Assembly (NCBI GenBank): GCA_020091685.1
Contig: CM034601.1
Location: 37,780,034 to 37,844,033, forward strand
Direction: 5' to 3'
DNA length: 64,000 nucleotides
Origin: Lutjanus erythropterus
Taxonomy: Eukaryota; Chordata; Actinopteri; Lutjaniformes; Lutjanidae
The position numbers and the translations under genes are program-made. Under the pieces are notes generated by a model, which was not told the origin of the DNA, ran no database searches, and saw only the letters and a list, made by a program, of their open reading frames with translations. Below are positions 36,662 through 64,000 of this stretch, piece by piece (position 1 is the first letter of the stretch; the number at the start of each line of letters is the position of its first letter).

Positions 36662-39485
36662 CAGTGGTGGACAAAGTACTCAACCCATATTTGAGTCAAA
36701 GTATAGATCTCCTGGTCAAATATTACTCAACTACAAGTAAGTTGCTCAGTCAAATTTTATTTGAGTTAAAGTACAAAGTACTTAGTTTTAAAAATACTTA
36801 AGTATTCAAAGTACAAATTACAAAGTACATTTTCTAATATCAATACATGCTGTATTGTTTTTATGATGCATTTGAAGCTTGTTATAGACATATATCGTAG
36901 GCGCACGCATTGAGCGTTGAATCATCGTCTGACGTCACGCCATATTGGATGTGGCAAGCGGCAAATTATAAATGTTTTAACATTTAATAGCTAGGCTGGA
37001 TATGTATTGCAGATATCTGTAATTCATTTCTTCCTATTCAAAAATAACATTCAGATATCACAATGTAATTTTTACTAGGACAAATAGCATCCCACTTTCC
37101 CCATTCATGTGTGGTTTGTCATTACAGATATCCGTAATTAAATTGCAGATATCCACAACTACATTTGCAGATATCTACATCTGAATGTGGATATCTAATT
37201 CCATTAGATATCTCCAAATGCCTTAATTCAATATCTGCTTATTTTTGAATATCTTAAAATGAGTTTTACCATGGTCCATTGTAGATATCTTGTAGATAGA
37301 ATTCGAGTAGTCAAAGGTATGTTGTAGATATCTCTGAGCTGGGATTATGGATAGTCATAATTCAGATAGATATCTGTAGTGGGTTGTGGATATCTTGGAA
37401 TGGATTTTGATTAGAGATATCTCAATTGGAGATATCTTTTACTTACAATCTACCTAGTCAGAATGTAATTGCAGATATCTTGTATTGGAGTTTTGACAAG
37501 AAATGACATTGCAGATATCTGTAAAAGTGGGAGAGACAAGTGGGTGGTAGGAGCGGACATATGGCTATAGGGCTTCCTATTCAATCAATCAAATCCCTTC
37601 AAACCAAATTCCTTGGCGATAAACTTTTCTATTTCGTGGCATTTTCTGACAACCTTGTCCACAACAGCAACCGCCATTTCTTCTACTTTTTCTTCTTCAT
37701 GTGCATTTCTTCTTCTAACACTGTTCAATTGTTTTGTTTACTGAGCCAGTATCAATGGAAAGCTTGCCATAATAATGAGCAACGAATGGAAGCCTCGCAT
37801 GAGCAACGTCTTGCACAACAATTCTGACTAGTTATAATTCGTTTGAGATATCTTTAATTTTCATTCCTCTAGTCAAAACTGAATTATAGATATCTGTAAT
37901 TGTCATTTAGGATGTGTGATGATGAGTGAGTTTAAGTGGCGTCATTTGATATCTGCAATTCTGTTTGACTAGTCAAAATTGAATTGCAGATATCTCTAAA
38001 TCTTTTGACTAGTAAGAATGAATTATAGATATCTTCAATGAAATACTTACTAGTCATAATATAATATGACTAGTCAAAATGAAATTATTGATATCTATAA
38101 TGTTAATTCGGATAGTCAAATTTAGCTATTAAATGTTAAAACGGCTTGCCATACAACTGCGATCCGTTGCAGCCTAATATATGTTCGTCAATGCCCCGTA
38201 CAGATAGATGTATATATATATGTTCATCAATCACTGAATATCAAAATGATGAATCAAAATCAGTTAAATGTAAACATCCATGCTCTTTATTCAGAAAACC
38301 CACCTGTCATCTCGTTTAGGATCTGGTTATTATAAACACAGATGTTTAATATTAATATTTCAATATTTATCATCACAATAACAGTGTTCGTTACATTGAT
38401 AGCTGTAAAACTCATAAAAACAGAAAAATACATATGTTGGTTTGGTGCTTACCTATGTCCTAAACATATAAGGAATAAACATTTATAATCATCACATTAA
38501 AAGTTACATACGTTGTTTTTGATGCCTATTTGTTTCCCAAATATATTAGTGTGTGTGTGAATGAGTGAATAAAGGGCATTAATTTAAATCACTTTGTAGA
38601 AAGGCACTTTATGAAGTTCGGTCAATTTCCTTGCATTAGTTTACGAGGCAGTTCTGCCACATCCAACATGGCGGACACGCTGACGTATCGCAGCAACGGG
38701 CCAACCCGCTCAATGCGTCTAAGTATATATGTCTATGCCTGTAACTCTCTGAAACCATCTAATGATGCACTTGTAGAACCACTCTGCTACACAAAGTCTA
38801 TAGAAACACCTATAAAAACTTCAGCATAGAAATACAATCAAAAACAAAAAGGACAGCTATTGTCATTTTCTGATGTAACTGTATTCAAATCACTGCATTA
38901 AAGCAGATTGAAGTTAACTGTAAGGAGTTCTTCAAGTCTGTTAAATAAATGAGATTTCTTTCTGTCCTCAGAGGCAGTATATATACATGAAATATGTGAT
39001 ATTTTTCACTCGATAAAAACAATCCAACTTTAAAAGCTACCTGGAATAATGAATGATTATAATAACATCTTGAGATTTAATTTTGTCTTTCTCCTGCCGT
39101 CACCATTACCACTTTTTGTTTGAATGAAAGAGGGAGAGCTTGCTTGTGCTTGTTAGTGCGCCTGGACGTATTTCTGCGTTTACATCAGTCCCATTTGAGA
39201 GGAGCTACTGTGATTGGTTTCTTTCTGTGAGGAACACAGCATGTGACCAATTATATTTTAGAAAAGAAAAAACACCAACAGCTGACTTCAAAGCTTAGTC
39301 GAAAAGTAACAGCAACCTTCCTAGAAATGTAGTGGAGTCAAAAGTACAATATTTGTCTTTGAAATGTAGTGGAGTGAAAGTCAGAAGTTTCCAAAAAAAC
39401 AAATACTCAAGTAAAGAACAGGTACTCAAAAAATGTACTTAAGTACAGTACTCAAGTAAATGTACTTCACTACTGTCCACCACTG
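36662..39485. mobile_element. Non-autonomous hAT transposon, 2.8 kb, intact ends
   Basis: Terminal inverted repeats CAGTGGTGGACA (36662) and TGTCCACCACTG (ending 39485) are exact. They are flanked by a perfect 8-bp target-site duplication, CAACTGCG, at 36654-36661 and 39486-39493, the hallmark of hAT insertion. Subterminal regions are full of AAGTAC/ACTCAAGTA motifs. No transposase frame is visible. A second inverted-repeat element (about 36885-38738) is nested inside and accounts for most of the length. Confidence 0.88.
36885..38738. mobile_element. Nested inverted-repeat element carrying a GATATC-motif array
   Basis: Left terminus ATAGACATATATCGTAGGCG...CGCATTGAGCG...CATATTGGATGTGGCAA. The right terminus, read in reverse complement, is ATAGACATATATACTTAGAC...GCATTGAGCGG...CATGTTGGATGTGGCA. 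The terminal inverted repeats are thus about 75 bp and imperfect. Between 37010 and 38100 there are about 23 copies of a GCAGATATCTGTAATT-like motif, often preceded by GACTAGTCAAAATTGAATT. A 95-codon open frame at 37540-37827 has no recognisable domain. Superfamily not assigned; the target-site duplication was not clear. Confidence 0.7.
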
Positions 39486-39639
39486 CAACTGCGCCGAATT
39501 AAAGCGGTCCTTTGCATTGCGTAGGTTTAGCTACTGACTAAGCTGGAGCTTCCAGATGCAGGTGTCTACGAGGTACACACTGTTTTAAGTTCTTCAAAAA
39601 ACAATCAGCTGCCCCAGTGATGATTTTGTAATTTTTCAA

Positions 39640-40020
39640 GGCAGCATTCTGACATGATGTAGTGGGATAAACACAGGTGTTACCAATGATACTAACTAAG
39701 GTTTGTTACAGTAAGTCCATTCAGGTCCTACAGAGTCAGGGTGCTGCTATTCTACATGCTGTCTCACTGGAAAGGATTTGCTACACTAAATGGAACAGGA
39801 CCTCAATTTGTAACATCTGTGTTTTCCCTACTACCCACTATATACATGTGGCTGCTGGGGTCTATTGTTTTTATGCTCTCACCTGTTTTAAGTTGGTTAG
39901 CTTTGCCATTAGCCCTGTTTCACGCAGCCATACTGACATATATGGAACACTCACAGGTGTTACCAATGATTAGCGGGACCTGTTGTGTTTACTCTGGTAT
40001 TTCGTATCAATATGGCTGCC
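39640..40020. mobile_element. GGCAGCCA-family MITE, two units in tandem (copy E)
   Basis: The first unit starts GGCAGCATTCTGACATG...ACACAGGTGTTACCAATGAT and ends near 39857 with ACATGTGGCTGC. A second start, CGCAGCCATACTGACATAT...CACAGGTGTTACCAATGATT, begins near 39922. The outer end at 40020 is ATCAATATGGCTGCC. It ends about 130 bases upstream of the ptrh2 first exon. Confidence 0.75.
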
Positions 40021-40145
40021 TTGGAAACAATCTTTGTTGACAATGTGACACAGCATATTCATTTCACACACAGATCATTTGCTTAACTTACATTTAAATA
40101 AAAAGGCAAGCGTATTTCCCTTTAAAAAAAAACAACAAACTATTG

Positions 40146-40223
40146 TGACGTCATCACCAAGCGCCCACAAGAAAAGTAGATGAAGCTGCATTCATGCTGT
40201 CAGCACGTCGAACAAGCCGGCAG
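40146..40223 (+). promoter_or_regulatory. ptrh2: ptrh2 promoter and noncoding first exon (candidate)
   Basis: A palindromic CRE, TGACGTCA, lies at 40146-40153. It is followed by a CpG-bearing stretch ending in a donor, GCCGGCAG|GTACGA, at 40223/40224. This would splice to the acceptor TTTTTTGCAG at 42142, ten bases before the ptrh2 ATG. The transcription start is not determinable from sequence. Human PTRH2 and VMP1 are head to head, so a minus-strand vmp1 start may also lie near here. Confidence 0.5.
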
Positions 40224-40827
40224 GTACGAAACTAACCAGTTTAATCTGCCTTTTAACAATAAATCTGCACCGTGTCGGCACTGTGGGGACATACACTGTA
40301 TGAACATGAGTCTGTTTGTTCGTGAAGTGATATCTGTTGTAATGGAGAGGTGTTTGTGACGAGTAAACGGTCGCATCTAGCCAGGAAGCTAATGTTAGCT
40401 AGCCTGGTTACACTTAGAAAGTTAGTAAACTAGCAAGAGATTATTACAGGCATACGTTAACGATAACGTCAAAATGAACGCGAGCATGATGGCAAATGTA
40501 TATGGGCAAAGCCAGTGATGCAAATAAAATTGTGTAAATAACTAAATAGCCTTTGAGAATACATTTCAGTCTACTTCTGACCGACTTGGAGGAATAATCC
40601 GTAGAGGTGCTCAGAGAAATGAACATCTCGGCGTCTACGTTTTTTACGTTTCCATGACAGCTGGTGAAGATACAGTAAAAGCACCAGCCTAAATTCAGGG
40701 TAGTCTGCCCTTTCTTAATTCACATAGACAGGTGACATATGAGTCATCTGAATGCAAAAATGTTTCTGGGAAAAAGTATTCAATTCTAAAGAGAAAACAT
40801 TCCAAATCATTCTTCCCAGCAAAACAA

Positions 40828-40830
<3 letters not shown>

Positions 40831-40911
<81 letters not shown>
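40831..40911. repeat. (TG)n(GA)n compound microsatellite
   Basis: TG run with one AG interruption to about 40889, then a GA run to about 40911. Confidence 0.95.
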
Positions 40912-40913
<2 letters not shown>

Positions 40914-41050
40914 TGAGTATTTTATCATTTGACTGGGGTGCTTTGCTGGACGGTTTTTGTCGACTTATTATTTTTTTTCTGTTAACTGCTGTTCCAAAAT
41001 CAAGAATACATGTTCATTTTCAACTATAAAGAGATGTTGCTGTTTCAAAC

Positions 41051-41394
41051 AGGGCTGCAACTAACAATTATTTCAAAGCTGATTAATCGGTCAGTTATTT
41101 TCTTGATTAATAGTTGTACAGTTTATAAAATCTTAGAAAATGTTTTTAAAAAAAAAGTTGAATCAGTGTTTCCCAAAGGCTTAAGTAATGTCCTTAAATA
41201 TTTTGTTTTGCTCACAACCCAAATTTATTCAGTTTATTGTCAAAGAAGAGTAAGGAAACCAGAATATATTCACATTTAAGAAAAAATTGGACTTTTTTTC
41301 CCTTAAAAAATACACAAAAAGATTAACTGATTATCAAAATAGCTGACAATTAATTTTGTAATCAATTAATAATTGATTAATCGTTGCAGCTCTA
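41051..41394. mobile_element. hAT-like MITE, AGGGCTGCAAC family, full-length copy
   Basis: Left end AGGGCTGCAACTAACAATTA. Right end AATTGATTAATCGTTGCAGC, its approximate reverse complement. Flanks TTTCAAAC and GCTCAAAC could be an 8-bp duplication with two mismatches. Confidence 0.75.
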
Positions 41395-42152
41395 GGCTCA
41401 AACCTCCTGCAGTTTAAAAGTAAAAGGATAGTAATTTGAAGTGTGAGGTATGTATCCATACTCGGGGTATTAAGGACGGTAGATGGACTTTGCCACGCCT
41501 CCACTTTGGAGGAGTAGAGAGGAGAAACAGCATCATAGCAAAGCTAAGTAGCTACTGTTGTAGACAGTGTTAGTAGCAAAATGTGTTTTAGCTACTTAAA
41601 TAAAAGCCCACCCTCCCAAAAACCACACTTTTCAAAGCCACCAGACTCCTTTTGCAACAAAACAGTAATTTTACCTTGCAGAACATGGGAGTTACTGGTT
41701 TGACACTACATCAATCTTTTAGATCATTGGTGTTATTGTACAATTTCAAACTAACAAACTGACTGAGGCAGCAGTAGACTAGCAGCTGTTGTTTTTGTCA
41801 AAGAAGTCTGGTGGCTTTAGAGAAAGCTGTTTGGCTCATATAACAGTAGTTTCATGTCAAAAAAGGCTGTCTGAAGGCCAGGCAAGGCAAAGCAGTGAAA
41901 ATAAGCTAAATAAAGTGTTTACGCAAATATACTTTATACTTTTTTAGGATGCTGACTTTGTCCACAGTAGTACATTGCTCAGCTTCTCAAAACTGGGGGT
42001 GCGTCGACCACCATCGACTGTAATACACCGACGATGGAGTACCTCATACAACTCCACTTCAAAAAATCCAAACTATCTTTTTAAGCTTTTTGATGCAGAC
42101 ATGTGATAGACTTAATTAATTCTGTTCTGTTATTTTTTGCAGGTTTAATAAT

Positions 42153-42668
42153 ATGGATTTGCTATATGGTCCAGTGGGCTTGGGAGTCGTAGCAGGACTG
42201 GGCTGTGGGCTCCTCCTCGGTTGGCACCTACGGTCTCGCTTCGGCCCAACATCCAAAAGCCTTGCGGCAGCGATGGGCAATGGCGCCGGTGAAGCGAGCG
42301 TGATGGGCGAGGGTGGAGAGTTCAAGATGATTTTAGTGGTCCGAAATGACCTGAAGATGGGCAAAGGGAAAGTGGCCGCCCAGTGCTCCCACGCTGCTGT
42401 GTCAGCTTACAAACAGGTTCAGCGCAGGAACCCTGAGCTTCTCAAACAGTGGGAGTACTGCGGCCAGCCCAAGGTGGTGGTGAAGGCCCCTGACGAGGAC
42501 ACCCTGATTGATCTGCTGGCTCATGCCAAAGAAGCGGGGCTTCCTGTCAGCCTGATTCAGGATGCAGGAAGGACACAAATTGCACCCGGATCACGCACCG
42601 TGCTGGGTATCGGTCCAGGCCCAGCTGATCTGGTCGACAGAGTCACTGGACACTTGAAGCTCTATTAA
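42153..42668 (+). CDS. ptrh2: Peptidyl-tRNA hydrolase 2, mitochondrial (Bit1)
   Basis: Complete 171-residue protein in one coding exon (human 179). It releases tRNA from prematurely dissociated peptidyl-tRNA; in vertebrates it is outer-mitochondrial-membrane associated and implicated in anoikis. Residues 6-27 ([20 protein letters not shown]) form the N-terminal membrane anchor. Residues about 57-171 form the Pth2 domain, with the active-site segment [18 protein letters not shown] (69-86) and the conserved [12 protein letters not shown] (136-147). The C-terminus TGHLKLY is identical to human. The acceptor TTTTTTGCAG ends at 42142, ten bases upstream of the ATG, so the start is well placed and the 5'UTR is spliced. 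It lies tail to tail with cltc, as in human. Confidence 0.97.
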   Translation: MDLLYGPVGLGVVAGLGCGLLLGWHLRSRFGPTSKSLAAAMGNGAGEASVMGEGGEFKMILVVRNDLKMGKGKVAAQCSHAAVSAYKQVQRRNPELLKQWEYCGQPKVVVKAPDEDTLIDLLAHAKEAGLPVSLIQDAGRTQIAPGSRTVLGIGPGPADLVDRVTGHLKLY

Positions 42669-42700
42669 TAGTTCCATCTTTCCATCATCTGTAGGACTTA

Positions 42701-42706
42701 AATAAA
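42701..42706 (+). terminator. ptrh2: ptrh2 poly(A) signal
   Basis: AATAAA 33 bases after the stop codon, implying a very short 3'UTR. Other AATAAA-like hexamers further on are possible alternatives. Confidence 0.6.
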
Positions 42707-43900
42707 ACTCCTTTGTTGTTAAAACTATTTGAAATATAACAAAGTTGGGCTACCATAAGTTTATATTTTTACACAGCAATGAATGACTCAATTATATGTG
42801 AAATACTTGATTTTTCCTGTGCAGTTTTGGAGATTTGTGCATTCATAGCATTAGAAATCTGTTGATTCTTGAACAGTAGTGATAACGGCTTCATGTGTAT
42901 TACTTAACTGTGATAGTTCTGACAGAGAACACTGTCTGTGCTGGTCTTCCACGCTAACCAATCTAAGGCCTTTGTCTGATGAAATGATGCTCAGAGGAAA
43001 CAGATTTAAATTATTGTTGATCTCATTAGAATCACATCACCGTCGAATAACAGCAGACCTTGTCAGCAGGAAAAAGCTTGTTACTATTAACATTAGCAAT
43101 GGCTTAGCTCTGTTTTTTGTCTGAGGCCAGACTGAGCAATAATGCAAAACAGCAGTGCCATGGAGTTGGTTAATAGAGATGTAAAATTATTAATGTTATT
43201 GATTAAACCTGTGCTTTTCCTGCAAGTGGAAAAAGGTCTATTCTGATGACTATGGTCCCAAAATGATATTCTGTTAATAAAAATGTCAAGACAAATCCTA
43301 ATCTCACAAATTAATTCTGAATATAATTTTTATTTTTATATTATAATGTATTTAATACTTTAGAATACCATGGAGACCAATGCAACGAATAATATGATCT
43401 AACATGATTTTACAGTGCAGCAGCAGAGCTGGTTACATGAATCATATGGATTTTACAAAACCACAACGTATCTGAATTATTGTTCCTGGTCCTAAGTGCT
43501 GCATTACAGTTTAACTAGAATCAATAATTGAAAGTAGAAATGAATGCCTCCACTTTATTTGTTGTCACATCCACATGATTTTATCAAATGCATTTGCTTT
43601 CACAATCTCCCAGCTGTTTGGAGAATAGACACAACCATGTTGTTCATCACTGCTGGCATCTCAGTCTGCTTCTGCTGACTTGTGCCATCAGAGGGTGCTA
43701 CAAACACAACCTCGTGTATAAAGTGAAACATCTACTGCTGCTGTTGAACTCATCTGAACATATTAGGATTACAGACATTACACTACAAGGTAGACAAGAT
43801 AACAGGAAGATGTTGCAGTAGAAACCAATCCAACACCAAAGTACTGCCTGAAATACTGGCCAACAGTTGGTCCCTGATAAGGGTGTTACTGTAGATACAC

Positions 43901-44161
43901 TTAGGGCTTTGACTAACGATTATTTTCATCATTGATTAATCTGTCCATTATGCTCTCAATTAATAGATAAAATGTGTTTTATCCAAAAATACAGTTTTCA
44001 GTTTACTGTCATGTAGAACTAAAGTAACCAGAACATGTTCACATTTGCGAAGCAGAAATCAAAGAGTGTGGACATAATTTATTAGAAAATGACTCAAAAT
44101 GATTAATTGATTATTGAAATATTTGGTGATTAATAATGAATTGATTAATCGTTGCAGCTCG
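43901..44161. mobile_element. hAT-like MITE, AGGGCTGCAAC family, with intact target-site duplication
   Basis: Left TTAGGGCTTTGACTAACGAT and right TTGATTAATCGTTGCAGCTC are inverted repeats. A perfect 8-bp duplication, AGATACAC, flanks it (43893-43900 and 44162-44169), which fits hAT-type integration. Confidence 0.82.
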
Positions 44162-44191
44162 AGATACACAACTAATTAGATCTGTTCCACA

Positions 44192-44333
44192 GCAGCCGTT
44201 ATTACCAGTGATAATTAAAGTTCAGTTCCATTCAGGTCAGACAGAGTCAGGGTGCTACACTACATGGAATGGGACCTTGATTACTATCACTGGTGACACC
44301 CGTGTTTACATTATTTCACATCAATATGGCTCC
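44192..44333. mobile_element. GGCAGCCA-family MITE, copy F
   Basis: Left GCAGCCGTTATTACCAGTGA and right GGTGACACCCGTGTTTACAT...CAATATGGCTCC match copies A and B; shorter interior. Confidence 0.7.
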
Positions 44334-45072
44334 TGTAAACAAAACCTATTGTGTTGTTAACAAATTGGCAAATTAGCACCAGTCTCCAGAGATGTCCGTC
44401 TGACATTCACTTCAACTGAAGCCTGTGAAGTCAAAAATGTGTTTCCTGTTTGGGTGCAGCCTCCTGGCCCGCTCCAGCAGACTCCCAGGTCAGGGTTCAC
44501 CTTTACTCTGCAAGACTGACAAACAGAAACACTGATTCCCATGTGTTTGGACACGCTGACATCGTTACATTAGAGTGCCATCACTTAGTTTTACACAATG
44601 TTACACTGGACTTCAAACTCCAGCATCTTTTTCATACATTTTACAGCCTGTGATCATTCTGCTCATTCAGTATTTAAACAGGGTTTCTGCAGTTTTCAAT
44701 TGCATTATAAATGCAATTTTATTAGTGGGTATCGGTTCAATGTTAGTTTCACTTTGTAATTGTTAATGCTCGATCAATTCAATTTTTCCCCCCAAAAAAT
44801 TTGTAAGACTGAAATTACTGCAGCTTTATAAATGTAACATTCACATCATTATTTAATTAATTTCAGACCTGTCAGAATCATATTTAAAAATGATTTGATT
44901 TTAGACTTTTAAGGACCTGCAGAAACCCTGTTGAATATCACCAACATGACATCACTTCCATTTTTGTGGGTCTGAAATGGATGGAAAGCAAATGTGACCC
45001 CTTACTGCATTCATCTCCTGCACGAGCGCACATGTAAGACACAATCAGACTGTTCTTGACAAACAAGAAGCC

Positions 45073-46083
45073 TTTATTTTTTTTTTAAGTGGAAAACAAA
45101 ACCGCTGTTTCATTCATTATGATCCTGATTATGCACAATCAAGTATCTTAAGTGCACAATTTAAATCTAAGGTAATTTGTTTAAGAATATAAGTTCAAAG
45201 GAGTTAATGATTGATTTCTTGTATACACGCAAGCCTTTGATAAAAACTTCAAATTACCACGAGTCCTGTGATATCGTTTCTGAATTGGATGAGCGGGTCA
45301 ACTGAAAAGGTTAAAGGCAACCCTCAAAGGGACGTGAGGAGAACAAAGTTTGAAAAAAATCTCTCCCATGACCTCAACTGATATCCAGCAGAAACAAACC
45401 GCAGCATTAAAGAGGGGGCATGGGGCATGTTAGTCAAACACAAACAGGTCTGCAGTCCCTCCTGAGGTGGAATGGTCCCACGTTAAGAGCAGTATTTAAA
45501 GCACATGGAAATATCGTCTGAATGCAAATTTATTTGGAGAGTCCTGCATAGGCTTTGCTGGAAAGAATCAAACTTTCCTGTAAATCGTATGTAAAATACT
45601 CTCGGGTTTACTTCAAGAAACAGCCCTGAAGTGTGTGTCTGTGTGTGTGTGGGACACGACTGGTACAACGTAGTGTTTCAGGATTGTGGTCATGGAAGCG
45701 GCAGTCTCATGTTCAAATATAGAAGAACATAGTAGCATTTTTTTTGTGTCTGAATATACAATAATTAAATGCATTTTACAGTCGGACAGAAGAAGCTGCT
45801 CACACACATCAAAAGGAAAAGGTTCTACATTAATTCTTCTCACTACAGAGTGCAAATCAGATGCTTCACAACAGACCTTTTTTTAAACTGAGAAGAGGAC
45901 TAGCTCTTCCCACAAGCCCCCCATTGTACATAAACCATTTCCCATTCAAATAAAATAGACAAAAGAAAAATTAATCTAGTCAATACGGAATGTGAGAAAA
46001 TTAATCTTTGTGATGCAATCTTTTTCTTTGACAACAAAAATAAAACTTGAGTCCTTCATGAAGTTTAAAAAGGGGGAAAAAAA

Positions 46084-46118
<35 letters not shown>

Positions 46119-46249
46119 AGGTTTGTCTGTATTATCCTCTGCTTCTTGTAGAGTGCAGGAGGAGACAATAATGGTCTGGTGAAGGACTGTGGGAGATGGA
46201 TGGATGGTTGCTCCAGCCTGCATGTGGAGAGAAAGGGGTAAGGGGGTCT
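45073..46249 (-). other. cltc: cltc 3'UTR (approximate)
   Basis: Minus-strand sequence after the cltc stop. An AATAAA (TTTATT on plus) at 45073-45078 is a reasonable distal poly(A) signal, giving a 3'UTR of about 1.2 kb. It includes a 30-base T run on the sense strand (A run at 46087-46116). An alternative signal lies near 45528. Confidence 0.5.
46087..46116. repeat. Poly(A)/poly(T) run in cltc 3'UTR
   Basis: About 30 consecutive A on the plus strand. Read as U-rich in the cltc transcript, roughly 135-165 nt after the stop. Confidence 0.95.
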
Positions 46250-63998
<17,749 letters not shown>

Positions 63999-64000
63999 AC

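Larger units (their letters stand above)
40224..42142 (+). other. Putative 5'UTR intron of ptrh2
   Basis: Bounded by the donor at 40224 and the acceptor at 42142. Contains the TG/GA microsatellite at 40831-40911 and a full-length hAT-like MITE at 41051-41394. No coding exon seen. Confidence 0.5.
42730..45060. other. Spacer between ptrh2 and cltc 3' ends
   Basis: No gene seen. Contains the hAT-like MITE at 43901-44161 and the GGCAGCCA-family MITE at 44192-44333, lying side by side. Confidence 0.6.

Noticed and set aside
37540-37827. 95-codon open frame within the nested element as a transposase
   Set aside because: No DDE/RNase H-like, zinc-finger or hAT dimerisation features. It is short and sits between GATATC motif arrays.
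42116-42364. Minus-strand frame rich in P and S over the start of ptrh2
   Set aside because: Antisense shadow of the GC-rich ptrh2 coding start.

Overview
The window looks like nuclear DNA from a teleost fish. It is AT-rich, has CA/TG microsatellites, long GT-AG introns, and many short inverted-repeat DNA transposons of kinds common in ray-finned fish. Three genes recognised from protein sequence, vmp1, ptrh2 and cltc, lie in the order and relative orientation known from the human CLTC-PTRH2-VMP1 block on 17q23. The block is inverted here and carries extra material between vmp1 and ptrh2.

Layout. 1-21 kb: the 5' part of vmp1 on the minus strand. Four coding exons (140 codons) lie between 21003 and 9386, and the rest runs off the left edge. 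One vmp1 intron (11455-19747) contains a separate minus-strand locus at 15.47-17.29 kb. It has a short first exon with a CRE-type upstream site, then two homologous modules of about 0.8 kb, each with a hydrophobic segment followed by a degenerate 33-nt (11-residue) tandem repeat. I recognise no known family; it is the best candidate here for something undescribed. 21-28 kb: transposon-rich spacer. 28.27-33.0 kb (+): an eight- to nine-exon coiled-coil gene, probably TMCO5-like with a C-terminal membrane anchor, head to head with vmp1. 33.3-40.1 kb: a 2.8-kb hAT element with a perfect 8-bp target-site duplication and a second inverted-repeat element nested inside it. 40.15-42.7 kb (+): ptrh2, with a noncoding first exon and a single coding exon. 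45-64 kb (-): cltc from about residue 320 to the stop codon, in 25 coding exons including a 21-nt microexon.

How the genes work together. VMP1 (ER lipid scramblase and autophagy factor), PTRH2 (mitochondrial peptidyl-tRNA hydrolase/Bit1) and clathrin heavy chain do not form a pathway; their linkage is old vertebrate synteny. The coiled-coil gene and the 11-residue-repeat locus share a short LINET-type motif in an early exon. They may be related by origin, but that rests on about 12 residues.

Limits. Splice sites were set by eye from GT/AG and by agreement with protein sequences recalled from memory. No alignment, repeat library or RNA data was used. Noncoding first exons and the last exon of the coiled-coil gene are uncertain.
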